Of a stretch of DNA of 64,000 nucleotides, positions 33,601 through 45,779 are shown piece after piece; position 1 is the first letter of the stretch, and each line of letters begins with the position of its first letter. A model generated the notes under the pieces. It was not told where the DNA came from and did no database searches. It saw nothing but the letters and a program-made list of their open reading frames with translations. The DNA comes from Tetraselmis striata (taxonomy: Eukaryota > Chlorophyta > Chlorodendrophyceae > Chlorodendrales > Chlorodendraceae): assembly GCA_006384855.1 (NCBI GenBank), contig VCJN01002408.1, forward strand, positions 62,001 through 126,000, in the 5' to 3' direction. The position numbers were made by a program, and so were the translations under genes.

Positions 33601-36046
33601 CTGCGGACAGGGGGGTGCCGTGCGACAGGGAGGTCAGCGCGACCGACAGCCTCCGACTAGATACCATTTTCTAATCTGCCCCCCCCCCCCCCCCCCCCCC
33701 CCTGCCTCTCGGCCCATTCATACCGAATTCGCGCGGTCCAAAATGGACTTCAAGATAAACCCCGGACTGGATTTCGGTGAAGTGATCTGAGAGTATGGCA
33801 TACTGCTTCCGACCCCATTACCCCCCCTCACACACCCACACACAAGTTTCCCCACACCCATCCGCTCGCCTCTCCCTGCCTTCCCTCCCCCCCTGCGTGG
33901 ACTGATCTCCCGCGCGGCTGCACCAGAAACGGGTGAAGGGTGAAGGGGGGGGGGGGGGGGGGGGGGGGCTCACCTGGGCGGCCCTCCCGGCTGCCCATAC
34001 TCGTTGGACATGCGGCGTGGCCCCGGCGGCCCGTCCCGGAAGCCGCCGGGCGGGCCGGCACCGTAGGGCGGCGGCCCGCCGTAGCCTCTGCGCCGGCCAT
34101 CAGCACACACACACACACACACACACACATTTAGCGTGTATGCCACCGGTGGCTGAGTTCCACAGGAGCTTCCTGCCTGGCGGAGCTTCAGGGCTGATGC
34201 CAAACTGTACTGCACCCAGACCTCCATTGAGCTGAACTGAGCTGAAGTCCATTGAACCGAGGCAAAACTGCGCTCATGTGCCAACTACGGCATAACGCTT
34301 ACCCCCCCCCCCCCCCCCCCCCCTCCCTCCTCCCCCCCGGGGTTCCTCTGAGCCCCTCGACCCCGAACAGAAGAAGCTACGCGGCGCACCTGGGGGGCCC
34401 TCCTCCTCCTCCTCCGTGCGGCATGTCAAAAGGGGGGCGCGGCCCGCCGGGCCCGCGCGGCGGCCCGGACGGACCCGGGGGCGGCCCGCGCCGATCGTCG
34501 TAGTACCCGGGTCCACCGCCACCTCGCGGCAGTGGCGGCCTGCAGGCACAAGGACAGCGTCAGCCGGGCGAGGTGGCAGGGGAGGATGGAGGGCAGCGCC
34601 CAGGAGCCCGAGGTGGCTGCCCACAGCGGGTGGGTGGGAGAGTCTGAAGACATCCGTTGTTATTTGTAGGTATTCAAGAGGAACTTGGGACTGATTTTCA
34701 GTGAAATTCCATTGAGTGCGGTGCAACTCCCAGCGCCATGAGCGCGGCAGGAATGCTCGGGGAGATTCGTGAGAGATCCAACTCCTGGGCAGCCAACAAC
34801 ACAATCGCAGAATGGCTGTCCCTGGTGTAGGGGGGGGGGGGGGGGGGGAGCTTGGGAGAAAGGGCGCACCCGCCGTATGCCCCAGGCGGGCCGTGGTCGG
34901 GTCGGCGGCCGCCGGGCGGCGGACCATGGCCCTCCCCTCCATAGGGCGGCGGTGGCGGCTCACCCCCTGCCGGCGGCTCTGCAGGGAGTGGCACAGCGCA
35001 GCGCAACCACGGTGGCAGGTCAGCCGGGCCACACCAATGCGGGCCAGGCAGACTGCGGATCCCAGGGCTGTACATGGGGGGAGAGGGGGGTACCTGCAAC
35101 AGGCGCGGGAGGCACGTAGTCGGGGTCCTCCGCCGCCAGCACCACCTCGATCTCCTTGTATCCGATGCACTGCAGAGTCCCACGAGTCCGCAAAAAAGGG
35201 ACAGGGAGGATGGAGGGGGGGGGGGGGGGGTGGAGGGGAGGGATTTGGCAAGCAGGGGGGCTCATCAACAAGGTTTGACTACTCTGCACTGCAGCTCCCA
35301 CAAGGATAAAACAGGGGGACACAGGGAAGGGAGAGAGAATAGGGAGCGGGGGGAAGGGGGGGGGGGGTCACCTCGCCGGTGCGGTGCAGCGCGGCAGCAA
35401 GCGAGTGCCGGCTGGCAAACGCCACAAACACCTGCTTGCCCTTGCCTTTGCCCGACTCCCCGCTGTGCCGCACCATGCGCACGTCGGATATCTGGCCGCC
35501 CGGGGGTGAGCGCACAGCAAGGGGTCAGAGTGGTGGTGGTGGGGGGAGGGGTGCATTATTCAGTACCCCTGGACCGGGGCGCAGGGGTGGGGCAGGCCAG
35601 GGAGGGGGCCGTGCTTGCCTGCAGGCCCTCAAAGAGGTGGTGCACGTGGCCCTGGTTGAGGAAGGGGGGGCAGTTCTTGATGGACACCTCCAGCGGCGCA
35701 TCCTCAGGGAGCTCTCCCACCTTCGCGTCCAACTCGTCCACCACCTCCTCGGGCAGGATGCCTGCGTAGATGTCCGCTGGTGGCAGGCCTGCGCATCCGT
35801 GGGCGCGGCGGGCGGGAGCGCGCTCACCTCTCCGCCCCAGCTGCAGGAGATACCCCCTCACTTCCACCCGGCACTTGTTCTCCGAGGGGGGGGGGGTGGA
35901 GGGGGAGAGGGGGGTCCTCGGGGCGCACCCTCGTCCTCGTCGTCGGCCCAGTCGTGCGCTTGAGAGGACATCGCGGTCGTCAGAGCCTCGAAGGCGGTGG
36001 CCAGAGGCTCCGCATCCGCCGCGGCGCCATCAGTCTGGCCTGACAT
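30644..36046 (-). CDS. eIF4B/eIF4H-like RNA-binding translation factor
   Basis: Exons read as 36046-35929, 35788-35619, 35491-35372, 35169-35094, 34966-34870, 34539-34390, 34087-33974, 33600-33368, 32924-32849, 31693-31658, 31114-31058 and a doubtful terminal exon from 30898. After an acidic start (WADDEDEGLPPADIYAGILP) comes one RRM: LEVSIKNCPPF, then ISDVRMVRHSG, then KQVFVAFAS, then IGYKEIEVVLA. A long Gly/Pro/Arg/Asp-rich region over five exons leads to RPRLKLAPRSKP and then NPFGSAKPVDTAAK, the paired motifs typical of plant-type eIF4B, followed by LAELDKKEHARE. The family stimulates eIF4A helicase during mRNA scanning in the cytosol. Intron 2 has a GC donor (CTGCAG|gcaagc). The exon 8/9 junction is out of phase by one base. 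The C-terminus after 31058 is not resolved. Confidence 0.72.
31853..32235. repeat. (ATCCC)n satellite with higher-order variants
   Basis: Pentamer cccat/atccc array about 380 bp long, interrupted by ccgtatc and ctatttc variants that themselves recur in blocks (for example around 32010-32085 and 32140-32215). It lies in the intron between exons 9 and 10 of the eIF4B-like gene, next to a G-run at 31793-31818. Confidence 0.9.
32578..32722. repeat. Interstitial telomere-like repeats, opposed orientation
   Basis: ttttagggttta at 32581, then cctaaaaccctgaccctaaa at about 32602-32621, then tttagggtttggg at about 32710. Units match TTTTAGGG/TTTAGGG telomere repeats of green plants, in both orientations, inside an intron of the eIF4B-like gene. 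Confidence 0.65.
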
Positions 36047-36049
36047 TAT

Positions 36050-37395
36050 ACGGTTCGAGCCCGGGCTGCGCGGGGGGGCGGCCAGATCGGGACCACGCGC
36101 CCGCGCGGGGAAGGGCGAGGGGGGGGGGGGGGGGGTGGGGGGGGGGGGGGGGGGGGTCAGCCGGCAGGTTGGGCCGGGATCTACTCCGCACGGCGAAAGC
36201 GAATAATGCACGGCCAGAAGGGTGCGCTGCCTTAGCGAGACCTCCTTCGGAGGCGTGTTCTGCTGATGGCTGTACTCCCTGCTGCCCAGCGTTGAGGTGA
36301 TGCGTAGGGCAGCACAGGTAACTGCCGCAGAAAGGGGCCGTGAACAGGTTGAACAACCCACGTTGCGGTATATTGGTCAGCGTTCCGAGACGGGCCGGGG
36401 GGGGGGGGGGGGCGTGCGCTGGGCGCACCGTCGAGGCGCACGTCCGTGGCGAGCGGCGCCACAGGCCTTTGCGGAGGTAGACTCTGGCTCAAGCGCTGTG
36501 ACTTCCTGTGTAGCAACTGCGGTTTAGGGGTGAGTCAGAACGCTGCGGTCTCGTGCTGGTGGATGGGTTGAGGCGACCGGCGGGGGAGTTCCGCGATCAA
36601 ACCGTGTCAGTCGCACGCACCTACTGTATCAGCCCGGCCCAGACGTCCAGGCGGGTCCGTGCCCTACTAGGCGGCGGAGAGGCGCAGAGACGCAGCGGGT
36701 CTGCGAGGGTATCACCGTAGCACATTCAGCATCGGCTGTTGCCAGTCCTAACGAGCGGGAAAACAAACATCGACCGAGAATTAGTAAACGCGCTTTAAAT
36801 ATTCTACGATTTCTCAAAGGTACAATATTATGAACAGAATGTAATCGTACCTCAAACCTAATATATCTAAGTTATTTATACCTGAAATAATATATTACCG
36901 AACAATAATATAATAATTATATGTATGTACTAGGTACCTGGTATGCATATTGCTCGATGTGACTGCGGTGCGCCTGCTACAGGATTGTGTTCGCCCCCCT
37001 TCCGTCGCTCACACGACCCCCCCCCCCCCCCCCCCCCTCCCGCTCCATATTCCCACTCCCCCCTTCCGTCGCCAAGCCGGCTAGCGCACATACATCAGCG
37101 TCGTAGCGGCAGAATTGTGCGAGCAACTACTACGCTGCGCTCTCCCTCCGGCGATGGCGGCCTGTTGCCATCCTGCAGCCGCCGAAGCCGCTGTACGACC
37201 CCTTTCGTGTGCCGGGCAAAGATTAGCGCCTGCCGTGCCGTGGAACACGCGGGTGCATCCCAGGTACCGGTACCTATCTGGATGTTCCCGGGGGGCAGAG
37301 AACAGCAGGTGACCCCCCCCCCCCCCCCCCCCAACTCTCCTTCTCCTTCTCCCCTTTGCGCCTGCCGATTGTGCTCCTCCTGAGTCCCTGACAGC
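36050..37395. other. Intergenic between divergent genes
   Basis: Presumed shared upstream region of the eIF4B-like gene (-) and the bisphosphate nucleotidase fusion (+). It includes G-runs at 36119-36157 and 36399-36413, an AT-rich segment at about 36790-36945, and C-runs at about 37018-37037 and 37313-37332. Confidence 0.5.
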
Positions 37396-37458
37396 GTGGG
37401 TGTACTGGTGACTAGCAGGCTGCTCTGGACGTCGCGGCAGCTAGTCATTGTTCGCAGC

Positions 37459-40400
37459 ATGGCAGCCAGAGGCACACCCGAGGCCGTCCCTCACACTGCG
37501 CCACCGCTATTGGACAGCCATCCGCACCTCGCCGCTGCCCTGGACGCCATGCAAAGGTGGGGGAGGTGGTGGACCGCTGCCATGCGGCGCATGCCCTGCA
37601 ACAAGCAGCCAGGCGGGACAGAAGCAGGGCACGGACCGGGCATTGGGGCCTATGGGCATTGGCGCCCCATTTTCCAGACACGATTATGTAAATGATGGCA
37701 TGATGATCAAACCTATGCGTATAGTGTAACAGAAATTCAATAAGGGTTGTTTGTGATACCTCTGTTATTATGGATATATGGACTATGCCTATTATGTGCG
37801 TGAGTATATATACGGCGTACTGTGATGTACTTGTCCATGTTTTAGATGCAATGGCCATACGATAATGCCTGTGCGCCTGCTCCATAGCCAATGAATGTGA
37901 GCTCACATGCTGCCTGGCGCACACCCGCCTGCCCTCCCTGGAGGTCTCAGCTAAGTCGTGGTGTTGTGCGGTTGCGCAGGGCCTGCGGGGTGTGCACCGA
38001 CGTGCGCGCGAGCTGGGCGGAGCGCGAGGCAGGGGCGGACCGCCTTGAGAAGGAGGACCGCACGCCCGTGACCGTGGCGGACTTTGCGGTGCAGGCGGTG
38101 GTGGCGCTTCGGCTCCAGGTGAGGGGGTCGAGGCTCTGCGCAGATGAAGGGAGGCGCGCCTGGGGAGCGGGAGGGGGCGCGCGGGGAACTTTATAAGGGG
38201 AGGCGGAGAAGCAGGAGGGGGGGAGGGGGGGGAGGGGGCATTGCGACTGGAGCTGAAGGGAGGGCTGAGCGCTGTCCTGCTGGCCAGGCTGCTGGATGTG
38301 GGGAGCCGCTCGTGGCAGAGGAGGACGCCGCGGAGCTGCGCGAGCAGCAGGTGAGTGAGCCTGCAGAGCGCCCAGATGCTGCCAGCTAGGTGGACAATCC
38401 AGGGGGGCGGTGTGTTAGGCCTACTTCCCTTGGCAAAGGTGGCCTACTTCCCTGAAGCCGGGCCACCCGCTGACCTGACAGGGCCAGGACACCGTCCTTC
38501 CCGCCGTACTGGAGGCTGTAAGAGCCCGCAGCGGCATGGGCAGCCTGGGCGAGGAGGAGGTGAGCGGCCTTGCTTGTGTGCCGAGTGGCGCTGCCGTGGG
38601 GGCGCCAAGTGATGGTGGACAGGATGCTGGGTGAAAGTTTGGGGCAGCTGCACGGGCGGGTCGGTGTGACGGGAGGGAGGGGGGGGGGGGGGGCAACAGG
38701 TCCGGCGTTTGTGACCCGCGGCGCCGAGCGGGTGCCGGCAGGTGCTGGCGGCCATTGACGCCGGGGGCCACGACGGCCGCGCCGACCGCCACTGGATCCT
38801 GGACCCCATCGACGGGACTGTCGGCTTCCTCAAGGGCGGCGCGTGCCAGTACACCGGTGAGGCGCCGGCGGCACGCCCTCGCGCCAGCCTGCCGACGGCG
38901 TACTGTGGATAGGGCACATGTCCACTCTTGTCGACGCCTCTGCCGACTTGGAGAACAAACGGCGCCGACTTGCTTACCTTGAATACTCTCCAGCTCCAAG
39001 GATAGCTGAGGCTACATTGAGCTACATTGAGGCGCATGCAGAGGGTCAAAGAGGGTTGCAGTTACGCCAATGGTGTAGCCTGAGCGCTGGGCCGGCTTCT
39101 CGTGTGTTCCCCTGCAGTGGGGCTCGCCTTTGTCGAGGGCGGCGAGGCGGTGGTGGGCGTCCTGGGGATGCCCAACTGGTCGCTGCCGGTGCTTGCGGTG
39201 GGCAGTGCGCAGCCGCGTGCGGTGGAGGGCGGCGTCATCGTCTATGCGGCCAAGGGCGCCGGCGCGTGGGTGCGCCCGCTGGCGGGCGGCGCGGATGGCA
39301 GCGCCGACTTCCGGGTGCAGGTAAAATCGATATTGAAATGGATCACAACCTGCTAGCCTGCTGCTCTCCGCCGCTCCGACTGGGTTGTTCTTAGGGCCTG
39401 CCATCCTTATCCATAATATGGAACACATAGCGCAATTACAGCTCAAGCTTCCGGCGCATCGTCTTTCATTTCCAAGCCCGACCTCCCTCCGTCGCGTGAT
39501 CGGTAGCTGTGTTATTTTCCGGATAGCCACGGGTGCAGGTACGCCGGGCTCTGCCCAGCCACAGCAGCAGCATCCCCATGAGCTGCCCGCAGACACCGAC
39601 CGCTGCCCTGCCCCGCCGGCCCTTCGACCCCGCGCTACTCAGTGGCCACTGAAACTGGGGGGACTGGGGGCTGACGGGGACGAGCGACCGGCGTGTGTTC
39701 AAGGGAAGTGAACGGGATTGACCCTCTCTTCGTTACCATGATACAGTGCCGGCATGTTCCGTATCCGCCACCCTTATGCCTTTTAAGGAAACTCGGCACA
39801 CTATCCGGCACACAGTACCTCAATACATGGATGTGCGGTTCCCACAAGCCCCCTTGGCACAACATGGCACGCCTGTTCAGGGCGCCTTGTTTGGCAATGT
39901 CTAGGTCGTCTATGTCCCGGGCTTGAGATTGCTCGCGCTCCCTGGTATCGACCCCTGACCCGTGATGGATGATCCGGACTGCGTTGCCCTGTAATGTAGA
40001 TGCCCTTATTTTGCCACAGGGTTTGCTGACACTGCCGGTACACGCCTAAGGGCCACAACCCTAAACCCTAGGGTCCTAGGGGCCACAATTCTAAACCCTA
40101 GGGGCCTAGGGGCTACAACCCTAAACCCTAGGGGCCTAGGGGCCACAGCCCTGAACCCGGCCGCCACTGATCGGGAACTCGCCGCCCCGTGGCGCAGGTG
40201 GACGCCGCCGCCGCGTTCACCTCCGGCGGCACGCTGTGCGTCTCGGACCACGAAGCGTACGGCGCCCTGCCGATGGCCGCGGCGCTGGCCGCGGCGGGAC
40301 CGCCCCCAGCCGTGCTGCCGCTGTGCTGCGGGAGCCTCTGCAAGTACGGCGCGGTGGCGGTGGGCGCCGCGTCCGCTTTCATCCAGCACCCCGTCAAGGG

Positions 40401-43400
40401 CTTCCCGGCCCTCAAGGTGCGGCGCCATGGCCGGTGTGTCCACACGCACCCCTACGGACATGCGAGAAGGCGAGGGTTGTGTGCGTTTGCTGGTACAATA
40501 AGCGCACAAACATGCCTAACAAGCCATTCACACTCCAGATACAGCTCATATGGTGTGCATGTGTTGTATAGTGCACATTTGCACATGCATGTTCCCATGC
40601 TCACATAAACATTACACCAGGTACAATACTCCCCCCCCCCCCCCCCCCCCCCCCCGCACCCCCCCACCCACACACAAAACATACACACACACACATGCCC
40701 GCATCGCGTGATCGGTATTCATGTTATTACCCGTAAAACACGCCCTGCCCCAGGGATACCGTAGAATTAGATGCGGTCAGCGGGGCCAAAAAGTAATGAG
40801 CTGTTTGGCACCCTCGCGTCGGAATATTCGTGTAGAAATGAAGATTAGCGTAATAATGAATACTTCTGCTTTATTCCAACTCGTTTCTCCGTCTCAATAG
40901 TATTTCCATCTTCGCGCGCTGTGCCGGGGGAAGGGAGAGGGGGGGGGGGGGGGGGGGGGGGTCAAAACTTGTGTATCGCAGACCGTTTGTGATTGTAGGG
41001 TATATTTATGGGGTGGCTAAATAGCGGCGTCACAATCTCCTCCTCGGCGCGCTCGCTGTCAGACACAAAGTGACTCCCGACATGGCCAACGGCCGGGCTC
41101 CTCTACGTACGCCACGTCCCTCTTGCCCGTCTCGTGCCGATACAAGCACGGCTCCCGACGCCGACACAGCTCCGTGCCAAAAACCTCTGGGTCCACGCCG
41201 CAGACCCAAAGAGGCTGGCACTGAGCTGAGCCTCGCGCCCACCAGCCGCCGCCCTCGCCGTGGCCCTCGGACGGCAGCGCGGCTCCCTCCTGGCGCGCTG
41301 CGGCGCCGACGCCCAGCTGCGAAGCCGGCGCCCCCTCAGTCCGGGGCTCGCGCCCTGCCTCCCTCCTACCCCCGAATCGACGTTGAACCGTTGAACCGCT
41401 ATAAAATTCTTACAACTTTGTCCCCGCGTGGTCTCTGGTGCTAAGCTGGCCAGCTGTCTTACAGCCCGGCTGCACAACCCCACATAAGTCAAAGCGGGTA
41501 AAGGCCCTCTGAGGGCCAAGTTGGACCGCTGAACAGTAACACAGGCGCGCGTGCGCGGGTGTGCGTTTGCGCTTTGTATAACCGGGAGAGGGCGGCCAAC
41601 GGCCAACCTGTTCCCTGGGTGTGCCGCCGGCAGACGTGGGACCACGCGGCGGGGGTGGTCTGCGTGCAGGAGGCGGGCGGCCGCGTGTCGGACCTGCATG
41701 GCGGGGGCCTGCCCATGAGCGGCGCGCGCGCCTTTGTCCCCGGTGAGCCCCTCCACCACCACTGCCGCCACCGCCCCTCAGCAGCCCAATCCCCCGCCAG
41801 GCTGCCTTTGCCTACACACCCTTGTGGCTCTGCCGACGGGATACGGCCGAGCCTGCACCTTTGCTGCGCGCGGCTCACTCCGCCGGAATCTGCCCAGGCG
41901 GAGGCGGGGTCGCTGTCACCAACGGCGCCACGCACGACGGGCTGCTCGCCGCGGCGATCGGAGCTGGGATGTGGTGGCGGGGGCCTCCCGCAGAGGAGGT
42001 GCGCATGGCCCGCTCCCCACCCCGCGCCTTGCGCCGCCGCCCGCCATGCAAGCAGACGTGGGAGGGGCCAGTGGTGGGGGGCGGGGGGTATCTGATGGGG
42101 CGGGCTGTGTGGGCTGTGGGTAGCTCGCACAGGAGGGGCTCAGCAGCAGGTCGGGGCAGCGACTGCGGCTTCCGTTCCTTGTGTGCCTCGACCGCGACGG
42201 CGTCATCAACCAGGTGCGCAGCGCCACGGACCCATGCCCTCTATGCGGCAGGCTGGCCTTCTGATGCCCCCCCCCCCCCCCCCCCCCTTTGCAAGCCGTA
42301 AAGTATACCTGACCCCCATGATAGATGAGATGAGCACGTAATACATGCTGATGGTGCCGTTGCCCTCCCCCCCCCCGACCCCCCTTTGCCCTCCTCCGCT
42401 CCTCCTCGGCTCCCCCAATGCCCGCGCAGGATGTCGGCAGCCCCGGCGTCACAGACGCCGCCGACCTGCGCCTCATCCCCGGCGCCGCAACGGCTATCGC
42501 GGCGCTGAATGCCTCCGGCGCGCACGTGTGCATCGTGACCAACCAGTCCGCTGTCGGCAAGGGCCTCCTCACGCCCACGGTGCGCCGGACAGAGGCCTCC
42601 GCTGCCCCCATCCTCCATGGCCCGTCATCTAGGCACTGCGGTCATTGCACCTGCCCACTGCTGACCCACCCACTTCGCCATTGATGGCCGTTCCCGACCA
42701 CCGCGGCTGCGCACCCCCGCAGGGCCTGCAGAGCATCCACGACAAGCTGCGCGCAGAGCTGGCAGCGGCCGGCGCCTGGGTGGACGGCATCCTGGTTGCC
42801 TGTGACGCGGCCGGCGGCGGCGCCAGCCGACGGCGCAAGCCAGGCCCCGGCATGCTGGAGGAGGCGATGAGTCACTTTGGGGTGCGTTTCCCTGCAGCGC
42901 CCACAGTCAATGGCCAAACGTGCGCACCCTGGCCCTCCCGTGCTGCTGCAACTGCCCAGGCAGCAACCCAGAGCAGACGCCCTGCGGGTTGCGCCATTCA
43001 TAGCGGCCAACCAAAGTGTTATGCCGATCAAACTCGGTGCCACTTCATACGCGCGTCCACTGTGGACCAAAACCCCCAAACCCTCCCAGTCCGCAAGCCC
43101 GGAAATCGACTCGTAATAACTTCCACAACATCGGGTTTGCCTTACCTTCAATCCTTACCCTGCGCTGAAGGACCTTGTGCCCATGGGCCGATGATCACAC
43201 AAGCGGGCGCGGGCAAGCTGCGGCAACGCCCGTGCAAAGCCGCACACAGTTGGCTCTGCCACGCACACCGCACATCGGCGCCCCCGCAGTGCAGCACCAT
43301 GGAACGCCGTGCCCTCTTGCCAGCCGTCATCGTGTCACTCTCTCCATCAATTGAAATCGAAATTGAAATTGAACTTAGAATTGAATACCAACGTGCCGAC

Positions 43401-44307
43401 TTGCTGCTCTCCACTGCCCAAGACAAGTTGCTTTTAGGGCCTGCTTTATCCAACCCCCGTGGGAACCCTAGCTAGGGATTACGGATGCAGCTCCCGGCCT
43501 TCCTCGTTCTTGCCCGCGTCTCCTCCTCCTTCCGTGCCGCTTCGTATGCCCCCCCGCCTGCTGCCGGAGCGGGGGTGTTGTGTATCGTGTTCTGTGAAGG
43601 CGTAACTGTTAATGTCGGTAGTGCGAGGTGGAGTTGTGAGAGGACTGGATTTGGCCGCGGTGGGTTCAAGGGACTGCCGGGATATGCGGCCATCAATCCG
43701 AGATTGCGTGCCCCAGAGGCTTATCTACTCTACAGATAACATGCAGAGGTGCTTACCATTTCACGTCTTCGAGGGTATTTCACGTCTCGCAACAACAGGT
43801 CGATGTCGAGGCTGATCCCTTGTCTTCTTTTGTCGGCCCATTTCGGGAGTCATTTTCTAAAGTGACGCAACGGCGGAATGCCGGGACGCCCTCGGACGAA
43901 GGACCACGATGCCGCACGCGCAGCATTGGGTGCTTCCTGTGATGTGGTATAGCACCTGAATCAACGGCCATGCCGGGGCGCAGGTGGGGCCCTCCCGCAC
44001 CGTGTTTGTGGGCGACACCATGACGGACATGCAAGCGGCCGCGGCAGCGGGCGTCCCGCGGCGGGCGCTGGTGGCCACCGGCTACGGGGCCGCCGTGCGG
44101 CGCGCGCTGGCCGCAGAGGGCGTGGCCCTGCCCGCCACGCTGGTGCCGTCCGACGGGGCGTTTGCCGGCGTGCCCCCCGAGGTGCTCCCCCTCACCGTGC
44201 ACACAGACCTCCCGGCGGTGGTGCGGCTGCTGTTGGAGTTCGGGCAGCTGAGCGTGCCGCTTGCCGGCGGGCGCCAAGGGCGCACCGCAGGCAGCCGGGC
44301 AACGTGA
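37459..44307 (+). CDS. Fusion of 3'(2'),5'-bisphosphate nucleotidase and GmhB/HisB-N-type HAD phosphatase
   Basis: Thirteen exons: 37459-37556, 37980-38118, 38288-38350, 38488-38559, 38742-38856, 39118-39320, 40198-40416, 41634-41742, 41898-41998, 42133-42213, 42430-42579, 42723-42881, 43984-44307. Product about 610 residues. Residues 1-~370 are a HAL2/SAL1-type PAP phosphatase: RTPVTVADFAVQAVVAL, metal ligands LVAEED (87-92), LDPIDGT (144-150) and WDHAAG (305-310), and GVAVTNGATHD. It removes the 3'-phosphate of PAP left by sulfation. Residues ~374-610 form a HAD domain: LVCLDRDGVINQ (nucleophile D393), VTNQSAVGKG, RRRKPGPGM, VFVGDTMTDM. This resembles D,D-heptose-1,7-bisphosphate phosphatase or histidinol phosphatase. 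All junctions keep frame across the fusion. An in-frame ATG at 37396 would add 21 residues. Exon 4 and 10 starts each have close alternatives. Confidence 0.85.
40051..40160. repeat. 30-bp tandem repeat with telomere-like core
   Basis: Four copies start at 40051, 40081, 40111 and 40141, each ggccacaaccctaaaccct followed by agg(g)cctagg with small changes. They lie in intron 6 of the nucleotidase fusion. Confidence 0.9.
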
Positions 44308-45069
44308 CGCCATTGTTTGGCGGTTGATGCATTAGACCGTGATATTGGCATGGGGACACCAGTGCCGGGTGATCAAGTATTTCGACGTGCCCCTACGGCG
44401 TCGTCTGCTGTACGCGCATCGGCCGTGACGAGACTGTGCGAGCAGACCCAATATGAACAATCGGCCCACACATATGGAATCGGCCCACTTGCTGGCCATT
44501 GGTCATGAAGTGTGTCCACGATGACGCCATGGTAAGTGATCGACAATAAGTGATTCATGGCAGTGTTTGAAACGGCGATCCAGCAGTGCAGGAAGTTCCG
44601 TCACTGGCCTCCAATTAGTCTTGTGTAATGCTTCCGCAATTTGCTTGATGAGCATAACGGAGCGTCGCCCACCCGCCAGGGCTTTCCGTAACTGGACCGC
44701 TGCCGAAACGGCCGCCGTAGAGACGCTGCAACGGGGCTGCTTTTGCCCATCATTTCCCGGGGTGGAAAAACAGTGATCGCACGCACCATCTTTGGGGCTA
44801 AGTTTGGTCAGGCCCACGCGCCGCGCGGCAGCAGCGTCACTATCGCATACGCACCCTGCCCTAGGTTGGCCGTGCCCGTACCGTGAGTTCCTGTGCGGAT
44901 AAACACAAGGGGTGCCGCATTGCCCTCGGCCATCAGCGGATAAGGCACTCCCGAGACACCTGGAGCAGGACGTGCTGGCACCAATACACCCTCGTCAGTG
45001 CTGCATCACAACTGAACTTGCAATGCACAAGCGGGCAGCTAGCAGGTGAGTATTGTGTCCCCGTCCAGT
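44308..45069. other. Intergenic, nothing recognised
   Basis: 3' flank of the fusion gene. No codon-biased exon found. Confidence 0.45.
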
Positions 45070-45099
45070 AATAATTACAATTGTACAATTGTAATTATT
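45070..45099. repeat. 30-bp perfect palindrome
   Basis: aataattacaattg, ta, caattgtaattatt: identical to its reverse complement. It is followed at 45119-45140 by a C-rich run. Confidence 0.95.
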
Positions 45100-45249
45100 G
45101 GCGTTACAATTACATAGCCCCCCCCCACCCCCCCCCCCCGCCCGCCCCTCTGACTATGTGTCCGAATCAATCCAGGGTGTAGTCTCTTAGCTGGTTAGGT
45201 TACGTATAGCGCCAGAAGGCGTGCTACGGTGCCGTGCACTGTGTAGCCA

Positions 45250-45565
45250 CTAGTAGCCAGCCCTTCTCCCGCCTCTCCAGCAGCCTTGCCAGCGCCTCCT
45301 CCAGGTTGCTGTTGTGCCCCACACGGCTCTTGGGCGGATACCACAGCAGATCCGACGCCGCCTCCCGCTGCACCTTTCACAGCTGCCGCCACCGCTCCTA
45401 GCTGCCGCCGACATCCATCAGCGCATCCAGCACTCAGCGAGTGGTGCCCACAGGGTCCTTCACAACCTCCTCGTCGTCCATACAGTAGAACAGCTCTTTG
45501 TACTGTATGCGACGCCGGAAGGGCACGACAATTGCCTCCATGATGGATGGCCTGGAAGACTTTTA
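45250..45565 (-). pseudogene. Decayed gene copy, left arm of inverted duplication
   Basis: In the minus direction it reads VPFRRRIQYKELFYCMDDEE, VVKDPVGTTR, stop, LDALMDVGG, stop, ERWRQL, stop, VQREAASDLLWYPPKSRV, then LEEALARLLERREKGWLL. At least three in-frame stops interrupt a sequence otherwise parallel to the plus-strand copy at 45840-46110. The family was not recognised. Confidence 0.6.
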
Positions 45566-45779
45566 CCCACCTAACATCCTCGCAGAGTTCAGTAACGAGA
45601 GTAAAGAGCAACTCACTCATGCGCAAGCACATCCTGATTGCGAAGCTGATGCATCAGATGGCCCACTTGCCACCGCTGGCTGCCGCCTGAGAGAGCGCCT
45701 CTGGACAGGCGCGGATGCGCGCCTGACGCGGCAAAGCCGCTTCGGCCCGCACATCCGCGGCGGTGACGCCAGCTGCAGC

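Noticed and set aside
34274..35251. 325-residue minus-strand ORF as one exon
   Set aside because: It reads through introns and C-runs of the eIF4B-like gene; the phase-consistent exons inside it use other boundaries.
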